NCBI RefSeq assembly: GCF_011682045.1
Contig: NZ_VVIW01000008.1
Span: 180,900 to 244,899 of the forward strand
Origin: Massilia aquatica
GTDB taxonomy: Bacteria; Pseudomonadota; Gammaproteobacteria; Burkholderiales; Burkholderiaceae_D
Direction of reading: 5' to 3'
DNA length: 64,000 bases
Positions within the stretch are counted from its first letter, which is position 1; each line of letters starts with the position of its first letter. The notes beneath the pieces are model-generated. The model was given only the letters and a program-made list of their open reading frames with translations. It was not told the origin of the DNA and did no database searches. Made by a program: the position numbers and the translations under genes. Below, in pieces: positions 1 through 8,682 of this stretch.

Positions 1-754
1 GGCCGTGGGCGTAGGTGGCGTCCTTCTTGCGGAACACCACGCCTTCGCCGCGCTTTTGCCGGATCCGCTCGAAGGCCTCGGTCTTGGCCGCCGTGCCCCG
101 GTACAGCGGCGAGACCGACACGTTGGCGCTCGCGCCTACCGCCGCGCTGAGCAGGGCGTGGCGTTCCTCGAAGCCGAGCTCGTGCAGCTTACGGTCGCCC
201 AGCTCCAGGATGTCGAAAATGGAGAGGCGCGGACCGGGCAGCGCTTCGCCATCCAGGATGGTGCCGGCCGGCAGGCTGGACAAGTCCTGCACCACGCCCA
301 GCGGCAGCGGGACCGGAAATCCGTTGCGCTTGCTGCCGACCAGTTCGCCGGGCGCCTTGACCGCCACCATGCGCCGGTGGCCGTCGTCTTTTTCCTGCAT
401 GACCCAGGCATCGTCTTGCAGCAGCTTGAGGGCGCGCTCTTCGGGGATGGGATTGAGCAACTGCGGCAGCACGCCGGTAAACGCCGATTCCAGCTCGGTG
501 CCCTGGTAGGGCACGCCCGCGTCGTCGGGGCTGTAGCCGCCCTTGAGCTTGCTGCGCACCAGGGTGTCGTAGATCTCTTTGGCTTCGGCGTGGGGCAGGG
601 GTGTGGCGGTCTTGGCCTGGTGGGTCAGCGCGCTGCCGCGCCGGCCATTACGCCCGTACACCATCCAGCCGCCCTCGACCGGGTCGAGGTGGCAATGGTA
701 TTCCTTGTCGGTCGAGCCCTTGGTCTGGTACAGCGAGACTGATTCTTTTTCCAT
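1..754 (-). CDS. WGR-domain ATP-dependent DNA ligase-like protein (C-terminus cut by window edge)
   Basis: An open frame runs from an ATG at 754 to the left edge without a stop (251 codons visible). Residues about 1-70 look like a WGR domain (GGWMVYGRNGRRGS, then a lysine-rich end), a nucleic-acid-binding module known from PARPs and bacterial WGR proteins. From about residue 115 the protein has nucleotidyltransferase motifs of ATP-dependent DNA ligases: motif I KDDGHR, whose lysine would be adenylated, motif III LDGEAL, and a motif IV-like EGVVFRKK. This suggests a nick-sealing or other nucleotidyl transfer role in DNA repair. The oligonucleotide-binding domain that normally follows is outside the window, so completeness is unknown. 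AGGA lies about 8 bases before the start. Function is inferred from motifs only. Confidence 0.8.
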   Translation of the reverse strand, partial: MEKESVSLYQTKGSTDKEYHCHLDPVEGGWMVYGRNGRRGSALTHQAKTATPLPHAEAKEIYDTLVRSKLKGGYSPDDAGVPYQGTELESAFTGVLPQLLNPIPEERALKLLQDDAWVMQEKDDGHRRMVAVKAPGELVGSKRNGFPVPLPLGVVQDLSSLPAGTILDGEALPGPRLSIFDILELGDRKLHELGFEERHALLSAAVGASANVSVSPLYRGTAAKTEAFERIRQKRGEGVVFRKKDATYAHG

Positions 755-847
755 GCGATTGTCCTGACAAATAAAATGAGAAGATCCACGTTGCGCCGGC
801 GCCAGCCATGCTGGCACGCCCGGTGGCGCCGGTGGTAAGATCGGGGC

Positions 848-1306
848 ATGACAAATACACTTGCCACCACACTCCAGCCGACCCTGGTCCATACCCTGCG
901 CATGCCGATCCGCTGGGGCGACATGGATGCCATGGGCCACGTCAACAATACCGTGTACTTTCGCTATATCGAACAGGCGCGCATTTCCTGGTTCGACGAG
1001 ATCGCCTGCACCCCCGACCCGGTCGGCGAGGGACCGGTCATCGTTAACGCCCATTGTTCATTCCTGAAACAGCTCAAGTACCCGGGCGAGATCGAGATCA
1101 GCACCTTCGTCGGTCCGCCGGGGCGCTCGAGCTTCGAGATGTTCCACCAGATCCGCATGGTCGGCGCCGACGGCAATCCGGGCACTTTACACGCCGAGGG
1201 CGGCGCCAAGATCGTTTGGGTCAATTTTCCCGCCGAAAAATCGGTGCCGTTGCCGCCGGCGATCTGCAAGCTTCTGCCGCCACAAAAGTTCTTGCCGCCG
1301 AAGTAG
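848..1306 (+). CDS. acyl-CoA thioesterase, 4-hydroxybenzoyl-CoA thioesterase/YbgC-like hotdog fold
   Basis: A 152-residue single-domain protein of the usual size for cytoplasmic hotdog thioesterases. The N-terminal block RWGDMDAMGHVNNTVYFRY is the signature of the 4HBT/FadM/YbgC group: the aspartate in D-x-D/M-x-GHVNN is the catalytic or water-positioning residue and the following helix carries YIEQAR. These enzymes hydrolyse acyl-CoA thioesters to free acid and CoA; the actual substrate cannot be read from the sequence. The gene is divergent from the ligase-like gene with about 90 bases between the two starts, and it is followed by a non-coding gap, so it is probably monocistronic. Confidence 0.85.
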   Translation: MTNTLATTLQPTLVHTLRMPIRWGDMDAMGHVNNTVYFRYIEQARISWFDEIACTPDPVGEGPVIVNAHCSFLKQLKYPGEIEISTFVGPPGRSSFEMFHQIRMVGADGNPGTLHAEGGAKIVWVNFPAEKSVPLPPAICKLLPPQKFLPPK

Positions 1307-1555
1307 CCTTTCTGTCGCTCCGATATCTTATCAGCAATTTTCGCGCTGAGAAAATTGGACCGATCCCATCCTTTCATCCGGGTGGTGGGGGATCGTGCGC
1401 GATCGGCAACTACCGACGGAACACGTCCGTTTAGCCCTGGCCTGATAAAAGTATTCGCACAGTGTTCGATGGATTTGTAAATAATCGGAGCTCTTGCTCA
1501 CGGAAAATGCGCCCCGGTGCGCCCGCAGCCGGCCGGAAGCCGTTTATCACACGAT

Positions 1556-1867
1556 ATGCAAAAAATTCCGAAGATGTTGATTCTTATCATGTTGGCTGGG
1601 TGTTCTGCCGCTCCGATATCCCAGGAGGGGATGCAAGTTCGCCAAATTCAGGCGAATGATTCATCAACTTGCAAATTCATCCAGGTTGTCGAGGTAAGTG
1701 GCGGTATGTTTTACAGTAGTCTGGCAGAAGCGAAGCGTGACATGCTTGCCAAGCTTCGAAACCAGGTTGCAAGTCTGAATGGCAATGCGTATGTTCCTAC
1801 CGCAGTCGTTGTCGAGCGGGGAGTGAGCTTGCCTTTTGCCCAGGCGGACGCTTACAGGTGCCCTTAA
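1556..1867 (+). CDS. small lipoprotein, DUF4156-like
   Basis: Starting at the ATG at 1556, the 103-residue product has a short hydrophobic signal ending in a lipobox (LIMLAGC), so it is predicted to be lipid-anchored after cleavage before the cysteine. The mature part holds a second cysteine early (STCKF), an alanine/lysine-rich amphipathic helix around AEAKRDMLAKLRNQVASLNGN and ends in AYRCP. This two-cysteine layout with a conserved C-terminal Tyr-Arg-Cys resembles the DUF4156 lipoproteins, whose function is unknown. An ATG further upstream (1517) would add 13 residues with no signal-peptide character, and a downstream ATG at 1574 is also possible. Confidence 0.6.
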   Translation: MQKIPKMLILIMLAGCSAAPISQEGMQVRQIQANDSSTCKFIQVVEVSGGMFYSSLAEAKRDMLAKLRNQVASLNGNAYVPTAVVVERGVSLPFAQADAYRCP

Positions 1868-2043
1868 CAATGAAATCGTCGGCCACCTGGGCAAGATAAT
1901 TCGTCTGGGGTGGATTGCTGAAAAAATGATGTCGCGATCTTGATCGGATGAAGAAACGCTGCACCTGTTTCAGTTTTTGCTGGTCTTCTTGTTTCTGCGG
2001 GCGTCTTGGACCCGCGCATCGGGTCCGCCAGCCACTAAAGAAA

Positions 2044-2067
2044 AAGCCCCGACTTCGGGGCTTTTTT
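2044..2067. terminator. bidirectional rho-independent terminator
   Basis: A perfect 9-bp stem (AAGCCCCGA / TCGGGGCTT) with a 2-base loop is followed by a T run on the plus strand and preceded by an A run, so it can stop transcription in both directions. It sits just beyond the stop codon (2097) of the minus-strand permease and about 180 bases after the lipoprotein gene. Confidence 0.9.
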
Positions 2068-2096
2068 CTTGCAGCTTGACTAGTTGCCAGTGGCGT

Positions 2097-3494
2097 CTAT
2101 TTCTGTGTGTTGAGCAGCGAGTGCCGGCGCGAATACGCAAAGTACACCACCAGCCCGATCGCCAGCCAGATGCCGAAGGCGATCCAGGTGGTTTTGCTCA
2201 GGAAGGTCATCAGGGCGATGCAGAAGATGATGGCCAGTCCCGGCACCACCGGCACGCCAGGGCAGCGGAAGGCGCGCGGCAGGTCCGGACGGGTCTTGCG
2301 CAGCACGATCACCGCCACCGACACCAGGCAGAACGCGGCCAGGGTGCCGATGTTGATCAGCTCGGCCAGCACGCCGAGCGGCACCACGGCGGCGATCAGG
2401 CCGAACAGGATGCCGACGATCCACGTTGCAAAGAATGGCGTGCCGTATTTCGGATGGATCTTGGCCAGGCGCTGCGGCAGCAGGCCGTCGCGCGACATGG
2501 CGAAAATCACGCGGGTCTGGCCGTAGGTCATCACCAGAATCACGGTGGTCATGCCCAGGATGGCGCCCAGGTCGACGAAGCCGGCGACCCAGTTCTGCTT
2601 GGCGTACTGCAGGGCCAGCGAGACCGGGTGATCGACCCCGGCAAACTGCTGGTACGGCACGATGCCGGTCATGATGGCCGAGACGATCACGTACAGGATG
2701 GTGCACACCACCAGCGAGCCGATAATGCCGATCGGCAGGTCGCGCTCGGGGCGCTTGACTTCTTCCGCCGCCGAGGTCACCGCGTCGAAACCGATGAAGG
2801 CGAAGAACACCAGCGCGGCCGCACTCATCGTGCCGTTCATGCCAAACGGCATGAATGGCTGCCAGTTGCTCGGCTCGACATAGCGCGCGCCGACCACGAT
2901 GAACAGCAGCACCACGCCGATCTTGATCACCACCATCACGCTGTTGATGCGAGCCGATTCACGCACGCCGAACGAGAGCATGGCGGTGAGCAGCAGCATG
3001 ATGATCATGGCCGGCAGGTTGAACAGGGTGTCGACACCGGGAATCGATCCGGGCGCGGCCGTGAGCGCAACCGGCAGCTTGATCCCGAAACCGCCGATCA
3101 GCGACTGGAAGTAGCCCGACCAGCCGACCGACACGGCCGAGGTGGCCAAGCCGTATTCGAGCAGCAAGTCCCAGCCGATCATCCAGGCTACCACTTCGCC
3201 CATGGTGGCGTAGCTGTAGGTATAGATCGAGCCGGCCACGGGAATGGTGGAGGCGAATTCGGCGTAGCACAGGGCGGCAAAGCCGCAGGCCATCGCGGCG
3301 ATCACGAAAGATAGCGTCAGGGCCGGGCCGGCCGTCACGGCGCCGGTGCCGGTCAGCACGAAGATGCCGGTGCCGACGATGGCGCCGATGCCCATCAGGA
3401 CCAGGTCAAGCGGTCCCAGCACTTTCTTCAACCCGCCGGCGGCGCGGCTTTGCGCCACCATGGCGTCCAGATTTTTGGTTCGGAACAGGCTCAT
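2097..3494 (-). CDS. APC-superfamily amino acid permease (cationic amino acid transporter type)
   Basis: A 465-residue polytopic membrane protein with about 12 hydrophobic segments. The N-terminal GIGAIVGTGIFVLTG is the unwound TM1 substrate-binding segment of APC transporters, and the region around FFAFIGFDAVTSAAEEVKRP is the TM6/loop signature of the CAT/YfnA/ApcT-like branch, which moves amino acids with protons or by exchange across the inner membrane. The short cytoplasmic N-terminus and absence of a C-terminal extension fit the bacterial 12-13 TM members. Substrate is not identifiable. It stands alone on the minus strand and ends at a strong terminator. Confidence 0.88.
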   Translation of the reverse strand: MSLFRTKNLDAMVAQSRAAGGLKKVLGPLDLVLMGIGAIVGTGIFVLTGTGAVTAGPALTLSFVIAAMACGFAALCYAEFASTIPVAGSIYTYSYATMGEVVAWMIGWDLLLEYGLATSAVSVGWSGYFQSLIGGFGIKLPVALTAAPGSIPGVDTLFNLPAMIIMLLLTAMLSFGVRESARINSVMVVIKIGVVLLFIVVGARYVEPSNWQPFMPFGMNGTMSAAALVFFAFIGFDAVTSAAEEVKRPERDLPIGIIGSLVVCTILYVIVSAIMTGIVPYQQFAGVDHPVSLALQYAKQNWVAGFVDLGAILGMTTVILVMTYGQTRVIFAMSRDGLLPQRLAKIHPKYGTPFFATWIVGILFGLIAAVVPLGVLAELINIGTLAAFCLVSVAVIVLRKTRPDLPRAFRCPGVPVVPGLAIIFCIALMTFLSKTTWIAFGIWLAIGLVVYFAYSRRHSLLNTQK

Positions 3495-3702
3495 TCAATT
3501 GTCTCGCTTAAAGTCTTATGTTTTTAAGATGCCACCCCAGCCGCTTCTTTACGGCAAAGGTGTACGACTACTGCGCCGGGGATTGTAACGTACCGGGCGC
3601 GGGCATTGACGAGTTGGGGGAGTAAAGATGGCGAAAAGAAAACAACAGAGGGGGCGGGCGGGGGCGCGCGCGCCGGAAGTTGCCGGCGCGCACGAGGTAG
3701 AA

Positions 3703-5055
3703 TCAGGCGTACAGGAAGGCGGACGGCAGGCTGTCCACGCCGCCGAGCAGGATGGCCGGGGCGTCCGGGTGCGCGAGCGGGGCCAGGCCGCCGGCCGAGG
3801 TCGGCAGGGAATCGACCGCTTTCATCACCTGGGTCTGGAAGGTGAAGGCATCGGTGCTGGCGTTGACCTGCTTGAGCAGTTCGCGCGACACTGCGGCCGC
3901 GCCCAGGCCGTTATAGGCGCCCACCTTGCCTTCGGTTTCCACGCCATAGGTGAAATTCAAGGCCACGCTGATCTTGTTGCCGATCAGAAGGGCGTCGAGC
4001 TTGCCCTGGTTGCTGCTATTGCCCTGCGCGCCGGCCATGATCGACAGCGACGCGTTGGCGCGCGTGAGTGTGCCGGCGTTGATGGCGCCGGTCCAGAAAT
4101 CGAGCCCGCCCTGGTCCGGCTCGCGGCTCAGCAAGTTGCTGTAGATGGCCCGTACGAAGGCCTTGTTGTCGCCGGAATACAGGTCATTCGACTCGGCGCT
4201 CGATGCGAACGAGTCGATCAGGCCTTTGATGCGCGCGTCGGTGTTGTAGCGGGCGCTCAGTTCGGCCGCGCTCGATGGTGCGTTGAACTGGCTCAGGCGC
4301 GCCTGGAAATTCTTCAGGCCGCCGGGGTCGGCCGCGCGTCCGAAGTAGCTGACGTACAGTGCCTGGGCCAGATCGCTGTGCGCGATGTCGGTCACGCTGT
4401 CGCTGAAGCGCAGCTCTTCCACATTGCGCAGCTTGTCCACGCCATCGTTGCTGACCAGCGAGTAGACCGTCAGTTCGGCGCCGCTCTTGACGATGTCGTA
4501 ATCGACGCGCTTGCCTTTGTAGACCATGGTGTCGATCCCGCCCGCGCCATCGACCAGGTCGGCGCTTTTGGTGGCGATGAACGTGTCGGCGCCGCTGGTG
4601 CCGGTCATGGTGTTGGTCAGTGGCGGGATGGTGTCGAGGTCGGCGAAAATCGACAGCGACGCGCCGAAGTGGGGACTGACCGAGCCCTGGTGCCAGCCCG
4701 CGTTGACATACATCTTGCCCGAATAGGGCGCCGCGAAGCGGCCCAGGACGTCGTGGCCATAGTCGTAGTCGCTTTCCCTGTCGACCGCGATCACCCTGCC
4801 GGCGGCATCGTAGAGCGTGATCATGAAGGGGTCGAAAAAGCTGCTGGTGTAGAAACTATAGGTGGCGTTCTCGACGACCGTGAACGAGTACAGATCGTCC
4901 AGGGAGGCGTAAGGGTCGCTGGTGTAAACGAAGGCCGTCAGTTCCCACGAGGCATTGGGGCTGGGCTGGTCGGGTTTTTCAAGCACCAATGGATGGGCTA
5001 GGGCAAGTTGTTGCGCTGTCAACGAGGGCAGGTAGTCGAGTGTTGGGTAGGCCAT
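3703..5055 (-). CDS. DUF4214 domain-containing exported/surface protein
   Basis: A 450-residue protein from the ATG at 5055, with AAGGAC about 8 bases upstream; a TTG at 5100 would add 15 residues but has no comparable ribosome binding site. Residues about 20-150 form a beta-rich pre-peptidase-like segment (Asp/Ser/Tyr-rich strands such as YSFTVVENATYSFYTSS). Then GTSGADTFIATKSADLVDGA resembles a single RTX/hemolysin-type turn, and from about 225 on come the DUF4214 repeats (LAQALYVSYFGRAADPGGL, FVRAIYSNLLSREPDQGGL). Such proteins are usually secreted by type I systems without a cleaved signal, in line with the lack of an N-terminal signal here. Function is unknown. Confidence 0.75.
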   Translation of the reverse strand: MAYPTLDYLPSLTAQQLALAHPLVLEKPDQPSPNASWELTAFVYTSDPYASLDDLYSFTVVENATYSFYTSSFFDPFMITLYDAAGRVIAVDRESDYDYGHDVLGRFAAPYSGKMYVNAGWHQGSVSPHFGASLSIFADLDTIPPLTNTMTGTSGADTFIATKSADLVDGAGGIDTMVYKGKRVDYDIVKSGAELTVYSLVSNDGVDKLRNVEELRFSDSVTDIAHSDLAQALYVSYFGRAADPGGLKNFQARLSQFNAPSSAAELSARYNTDARIKGLIDSFASSAESNDLYSGDNKAFVRAIYSNLLSREPDQGGLDFWTGAINAGTLTRANASLSIMAGAQGNSSNQGKLDALLIGNKISVALNFTYGVETEGKVGAYNGLGAAAVSRELLKQVNASTDAFTFQTQVMKAVDSLPTSAGGLAPLAHPDAPAILLGGVDSLPSAFLYA

Positions 5056-5371
5056 GGCAGGGTCCTTGTCGTTCGTCGGGGGAAGCGGTATGCCTGGCAA
5101 ACCGCTGGCAGAGCCTCAGTATTCCACGAAAGCCGTAAAATTTCTAGATAGAAATATGTCTTTCTTGTTAACGGACTGTTAGCAAGTGTAAGCACACGTA
5201 AGCGCGCATGTTCTCGGGCCAATGTCGTGGTGGTTTAGACCAAGTTGCGATCAGTGTGTTGATAAAAACGACATTAATATAAAATATATCATTGATCTTG
5301 ATAAAAATCATGACATCTGCATAAGAAACTATTATCATAGGCAATTCTTTATGTAACTCGGAGTAACACAA
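5056..5371. other. AT-rich divergent intergenic region
   Basis: About 315 bases separate the divergent starts of the DUF4214 gene and the M48 protease gene. The half next to the protease is clearly AT-rich against the GC-rich background and presumably holds both promoters. It contains a 10-bp direct repeat (listed separately) but no ORF worth naming. Confidence 0.6.
5259..5307. repeat. 10-bp direct repeat TTGATAAAAA, two copies
   Basis: Exact copies at 5259-5268 and 5298-5307 start 39 bases apart, close to four helical turns, in the AT-rich upstream region of the M48 protease gene. A regulatory role is possible but only inferred from spacing and position. Confidence 0.4.
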
Positions 5372-6286
5372 ATGTTGAACACCATGCAAACCAAGCTGTG
5401 CCTGGCCGTCATCGCCGTAGCCGCCCTGGCCGGTTGCGCCACTAGCACCAAGCCGGGCGCTGTCGGCGTTACCCGTACCCAGTTGTTGATCGTGCCAGCG
5501 TCGGAAGTCGATGCAATGGCGCTGAGCGATTTCAGCAACCAGAATCAGAAGGCAAAAAGTGCGGGACGCCTGCTGACCAGTGGGCCTGAGTACACGCGCG
5601 TTGCGCGCATCGCCAAAGCGTTGCAGGTGCAAGTGCCGGTGTTCCGCGACGACACCAAGGACTGGAAATGGGAACTGGCGCTGATCGACGCGCCGATCCT
5701 CAACGCCACCTGCGCGCCGGGCGGCAAGATCACCTTTTACACGGGCTTGATTCGCAAGCTCAAACTGACCGACGATGAAATCGCGATGATCATGGGCCAC
5801 GAGATCGCCCACGCCTTGCGCGAGCACGGCCGTGAGCGCATGTCGCAGGCCAAGGCCACCGGCGGCCTGGCCGCACTGGCCAACGTGCTGGCGCCAACCA
5901 AGGGCTTGCAGGTCGCCGTTGCCAGCGAAGCGTCGCACTACCTGTTCACCCTGCCGAATTCGCGCCAGAACGAAACCGAAGCCGACACCATCGGCCTGGA
6001 ACTGGCGGCACGCGCCGGCTACAATCCGAAAGCGGCAATGTCGGTGTGGGAAAAGATGGCGGCCGAAGGTGGCGGCGCCGGCAATGCCGAGTTCTTGTCG
6101 ACCCACCCGGCCGACTCGACCCGGATCGCTTCGCTGACCGCGATGCAGCCGCGCGTGGTGCCGCTGTATGAGGCAGCGGCCAAGGCGGATACGGGCAGCA
6201 GCAAGGCGGAAGCGTCGGCCAGTGCCGCCGCGTCGGGCAAGCCGGCGGCGGCAACCAAGTCGCGCAAGAAGAAGTCGTCCAAGTAA
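5372..6286 (+). CDS. M48 family zinc metalloprotease, lipoprotein
   Basis: A 304-residue protein with a signal peptide ending in the lipobox LAGC (Cys22), so it is probably anchored in the outer membrane facing the periplasm. The zinc site HEIAH (residues 143-147) followed by the third ligand in ETEAD (Glu203) is typical of M48B/LoiP-BepA-type proteases that degrade misfolded outer-membrane or periplasmic proteins. The C-terminus after about residue 265 is a low-complexity Ala/Ser/Lys tail ending in several lysines, unusual for the family and likely disordered. GGAG precedes the ATG at 5372. It stands alone after a divergent promoter region. Confidence 0.88.
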   Translation: MLNTMQTKLCLAVIAVAALAGCATSTKPGAVGVTRTQLLIVPASEVDAMALSDFSNQNQKAKSAGRLLTSGPEYTRVARIAKALQVQVPVFRDDTKDWKWELALIDAPILNATCAPGGKITFYTGLIRKLKLTDDEIAMIMGHEIAHALREHGRERMSQAKATGGLAALANVLAPTKGLQVAVASEASHYLFTLPNSRQNETEADTIGLELAARAGYNPKAAMSVWEKMAAEGGGAGNAEFLSTHPADSTRIASLTAMQPRVVPLYEAAAKADTGSSKAEASASAAASGKPAAATKSRKKKSSK

Positions 6287-6577
6287 GCTTGTTGGCACAA
6301 GTGAAGGCCGTGTGCATGCATGGCCGTAATGTCCAGTTGCCAGCAGCGGCGCCAGCCTCGCAAGGTCAGCGCCGCTGCTGGCGATGAAGTCGCCAGCATG
6401 CCGGCGCACCGGCTTGCCCTGGCACCCCCGCCCGGCCATGCCAGAATCATCACCGCATTCATCCCACTCCCCTGAAAGCCGGGCGCACCGGCCACCATCT
6501 GAATCACGTCCGCAGAGGTCTTGACGTTGCCAGCACGCAAGCGCAGAATGATCTGTCGAAAATTTTCAGATTGTCAT

Positions 6578-6790
6578 ATGGAAGACTTTATCGCCACCCT
6601 GGTGTGGTTCGCAGTGACGAGCTGGCGCATGACCACGGTGGTGATCGCTTCCACTGTGCTGGCGGTCGGCCTGGCGATGGCTATCCCCCCGTTCACCGGT
6701 CCCTATGGGATCGCACTTGTGCTGTTCGGTTTCGGGGTTGGCATGTGGTGGCATTCCAAGGCCCTGGAAATCAAGGCGCGCAAGGCCTGA
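6578..6790 (+). CDS. small two-helix membrane protein, unknown
   Basis: From the ATG at 6578 the frame encodes 70 residues with two hydrophobic segments (around TTVVIASTVLAVGLAMA and YGIALVLFGFGVGMWW) and a basic C-terminus. No family is recognised. No strong Shine-Dalgarno sequence precedes this start; a longer reading from 6521 adds 19 basic, non-hydrophobic residues and looks less natural. A short palindrome GAAAATTTTC lies just upstream. The frame shows the GC-rich third positions expected of a real gene, which is the main reason for listing it. Confidence 0.45.
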   Translation: MEDFIATLVWFAVTSWRMTTVVIASTVLAVGLAMAIPPFTGPYGIALVLFGFGVGMWWHSKALEIKARKA

Positions 6791-7031
6791 TCCGGCGCAC
6801 CAGCCCTGCAAACACCGGCAGGCCGTCCGCGCCGCCCTGATCGTTCTCGCTCATGTGCGGCGATGAGGCGCGCACGTCATCACTGGCGCATTCAGTAGCC
6901 GCGCTGATAAGTCCTGCAAGTAAATCCGCTCTATTCGTACGGTGCGTGTGCCCGGCGCGCGCTTTATCGCACGAGTGTGCGTCTTTTAACAGACGGATTT
7001 ATGCACACCGGGCATTCTTGATAAATTGCAC

Positions 7032-7051
7032 GTTTTGCGTACGCGCAAAAC
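7032..7051. promoter_or_regulatory. perfect 8-bp inverted repeat upstream of paoA
   Basis: GTTTTGCG and CGCAAAAC are separated by TACG, 31 bases before the paoA start. The size and position suit a dimeric repressor operator or a hairpin in the leader. No regulator gene is adjacent, so the partner is unknown. Confidence 0.4.
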
Positions 7052-7082
7052 ACCATTCAACGCCTTCAAAGGATGCCAACCC

Positions 7083-7730
7083 ATGGACGAGTTCAGCGAC
7101 ATCACATTATCGAGGCGGGAACTGTTAATCGCAGGCGCCATTACTGTCACGGCGGCCAGCGTGCCGGGTGCGGCCGGCGCGGCCGACGCGGTTGCCGGCG
7201 CGCCGCCGGCGGCACCGGTCACCAACAAGGTCGCCTTCGAGGTCAACGGCAAGCGCCACGCGCTCGAGGTCGACACCCGAACCACCTTGCTCGATGTACT
7301 GCGCGAAAACTTGCACCTGACCGGCACCAAGAAGGGCTGCGACCATGGCCAGTGCGGCGCCTGCACCGTCATTGTCGACGGCCGCCGCATCAATTCCTGC
7401 CTGAGCCTGGCCGTGATGCACGAAGGCTCGAAGATCACCACCATCGAAGGCCTTGGCAACAAGGACAAGCTGCACCCGATGCAGGCCGCCTTCGTCAAGC
7501 ACGACGGCTACCAGTGCGGCTACTGTACCCCGGGCCAGATCTGTTCGGCCGTGTCGGTCATCGACGAGATCCGGCAGGGCATTCCTAGCCACGTCAGCGC
7601 CGACCTGATGGCCAAGCCGCTGCTGTCGGCCGAAGAAATCCGCGAGCGCATGAGCGGCAACATCTGTCGCTGCGGCGCCTATTCGAATATCGTCGACGCG
7701 ATTACCGACGTTGCCGGGAGCCGCGCATGA
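7083..7730 (+). CDS. paoA: aldehyde oxidoreductase, [2Fe-2S] subunit (PaoA/YagT-like)
   Basis: A 215-residue iron-sulfur subunit of a xanthine oxidase-family aldehyde oxidoreductase. The N-terminus carries a twin-arginine motif (SRRELL) followed by a hydrophobic Ala-rich stretch, so the folded complex is probably sent to the periplasm by Tat. Both 2Fe-2S clusters are visible: the plant-ferredoxin type in [11 protein letters not shown] and the second in CGYCTPG plus ICRCGAY. The ATG at 7083 is preceded by AAAGGA at 8 bases; the upstream in-frame start lacks a binding site and would bury the Tat motif. E. coli PaoA is of similar length. First gene of a tight three-gene operon. Confidence 0.9.
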   Translation: MDEFSDITLSRRELLIAGAITVTAASVPGAAGAADAVAGAPPAAPVTNKVAFEVNGKRHALEVDTRTTLLDVLRENLHLTGTKKGCDHGQCGACTVIVDGRRINSCLSLAVMHEGSKITTIEGLGNKDKLHPMQAAFVKHDGYQCGYCTPGQICSAVSVIDEIRQGIPSHVSADLMAKPLLSAEEIRERMSGNICRCGAYSNIVDAITDVAGSRA

Positions 7731-8680
7731 AGGTCTTCACCTACCAGCGCGCCACCAGCGCCGCCGATGCCGCCGCCGCCGCCATGCGCTCGCCGGGCGC
7801 CAAATTCATCGCCGGGGGCACCAACCTGCTCGACCTGATGAAGCTCGAAATCGAAACGCCGGGGCACCTGATCGACGTCAACGGCTTCGGCCTCGACAAG
7901 ATCGAAGCCACGGCTGACGGCGGCCTGCGCATCGGCGCCCTGGTGCGCAATACCGACCTGGCTTCCGACGAACGGGTGCGGCGCGACTACGGCGTGCTCT
8001 CGCGCGCCTTGCTGTCGGGCGCGTCCCAGCAGTTGCGCAACAAGGCAACCACCGCCGGCAACCTGCTGCAACGTACCCGCTGCCCGTATTTTTACGACAC
8101 CAATCAGGCGTGCAACAAGCGCCAGCCGGGCAGCGGCTGTTCGGCCATCGGTGGCTTCAGCCGCCAGCACGCCATTGTCGGCGCCAGCGACGCCTGCATC
8201 GCCACTCATCCGAGCGACATGGCGGTGGCCATGCGCCTGCTCGACGCGCAAGTGGAAACGGTACGCGCCAACGGCGCCGCGCGCACGATTCCGATCGCCG
8301 ACTTCCACCGCCTGCCGGGCAACACGCCGCATATCGAAACGCTGCTCGAACCGGGTGAACTGATCACCAGCGTCACCTTGCCCAAGCCGCTCGGCGGCAC
8401 CCATGTGTACCGCAAGGTGCGCGACCGCTCCTCGTACGCCTTTGCGCTGGTGTCGGTGGCGGCGGTGATCATTCCGGGCGGCGGCGGCCGGGTCGCGCTC
8501 GGCGGCGTGGCCCACAAGCCATGGCGCATCGAAGCGGCCGAACAGAAAATGGCGGCCGGCGCCAGGGCGGTCGTCGACCAGTTGCTGGCAGGCGCAAAAA
8601 CGACGCACGACAACGCATTCAAAATCACGCTGGTCCAGCGCACGCTTCACGCGGTGCTGGCGGATGCGAAGAAAGGCTGA
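7727..8680 (+). CDS. paoB: aldehyde oxidoreductase, FAD-binding subunit (PaoB/YagS-like)
   Basis: A 317-residue subunit overlapping the paoA stop by ATGA, indicating translational coupling. The FAD pyrophosphate-binding motif of the family ([13 protein letters not shown]) lies near residue 30-45, and [18 protein letters not shown] is the second conserved block. A four-cysteine group (C in RTRCPYF, QACNK, SGCSA and DACIA) matches the extra [4Fe-4S] cluster described in E. coli PaoB. The subunit carries electrons from the iron-sulfur subunit to the acceptor. It has no signal of its own and would be exported with PaoA. Confidence 0.9.
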   Translation: MKVFTYQRATSAADAAAAAMRSPGAKFIAGGTNLLDLMKLEIETPGHLIDVNGFGLDKIEATADGGLRIGALVRNTDLASDERVRRDYGVLSRALLSGASQQLRNKATTAGNLLQRTRCPYFYDTNQACNKRQPGSGCSAIGGFSRQHAIVGASDACIATHPSDMAVAMRLLDAQVETVRANGAARTIPIADFHRLPGNTPHIETLLEPGELITSVTLPKPLGGTHVYRKVRDRSSYAFALVSVAAVIIPGGGGRVALGGVAHKPWRIEAAEQKMAAGARAVVDQLLAGAKTTHDNAFKITLVQRTLHAVLADAKKG

Positions 8681-8682
8681 CC

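Noticed and set aside
6019..6540. 173-codon minus-strand frame overlapping the M48 protease end
   Set aside because: It is mostly antisense to the protease C-terminus, and the non-overlapping part has no signal or domain.
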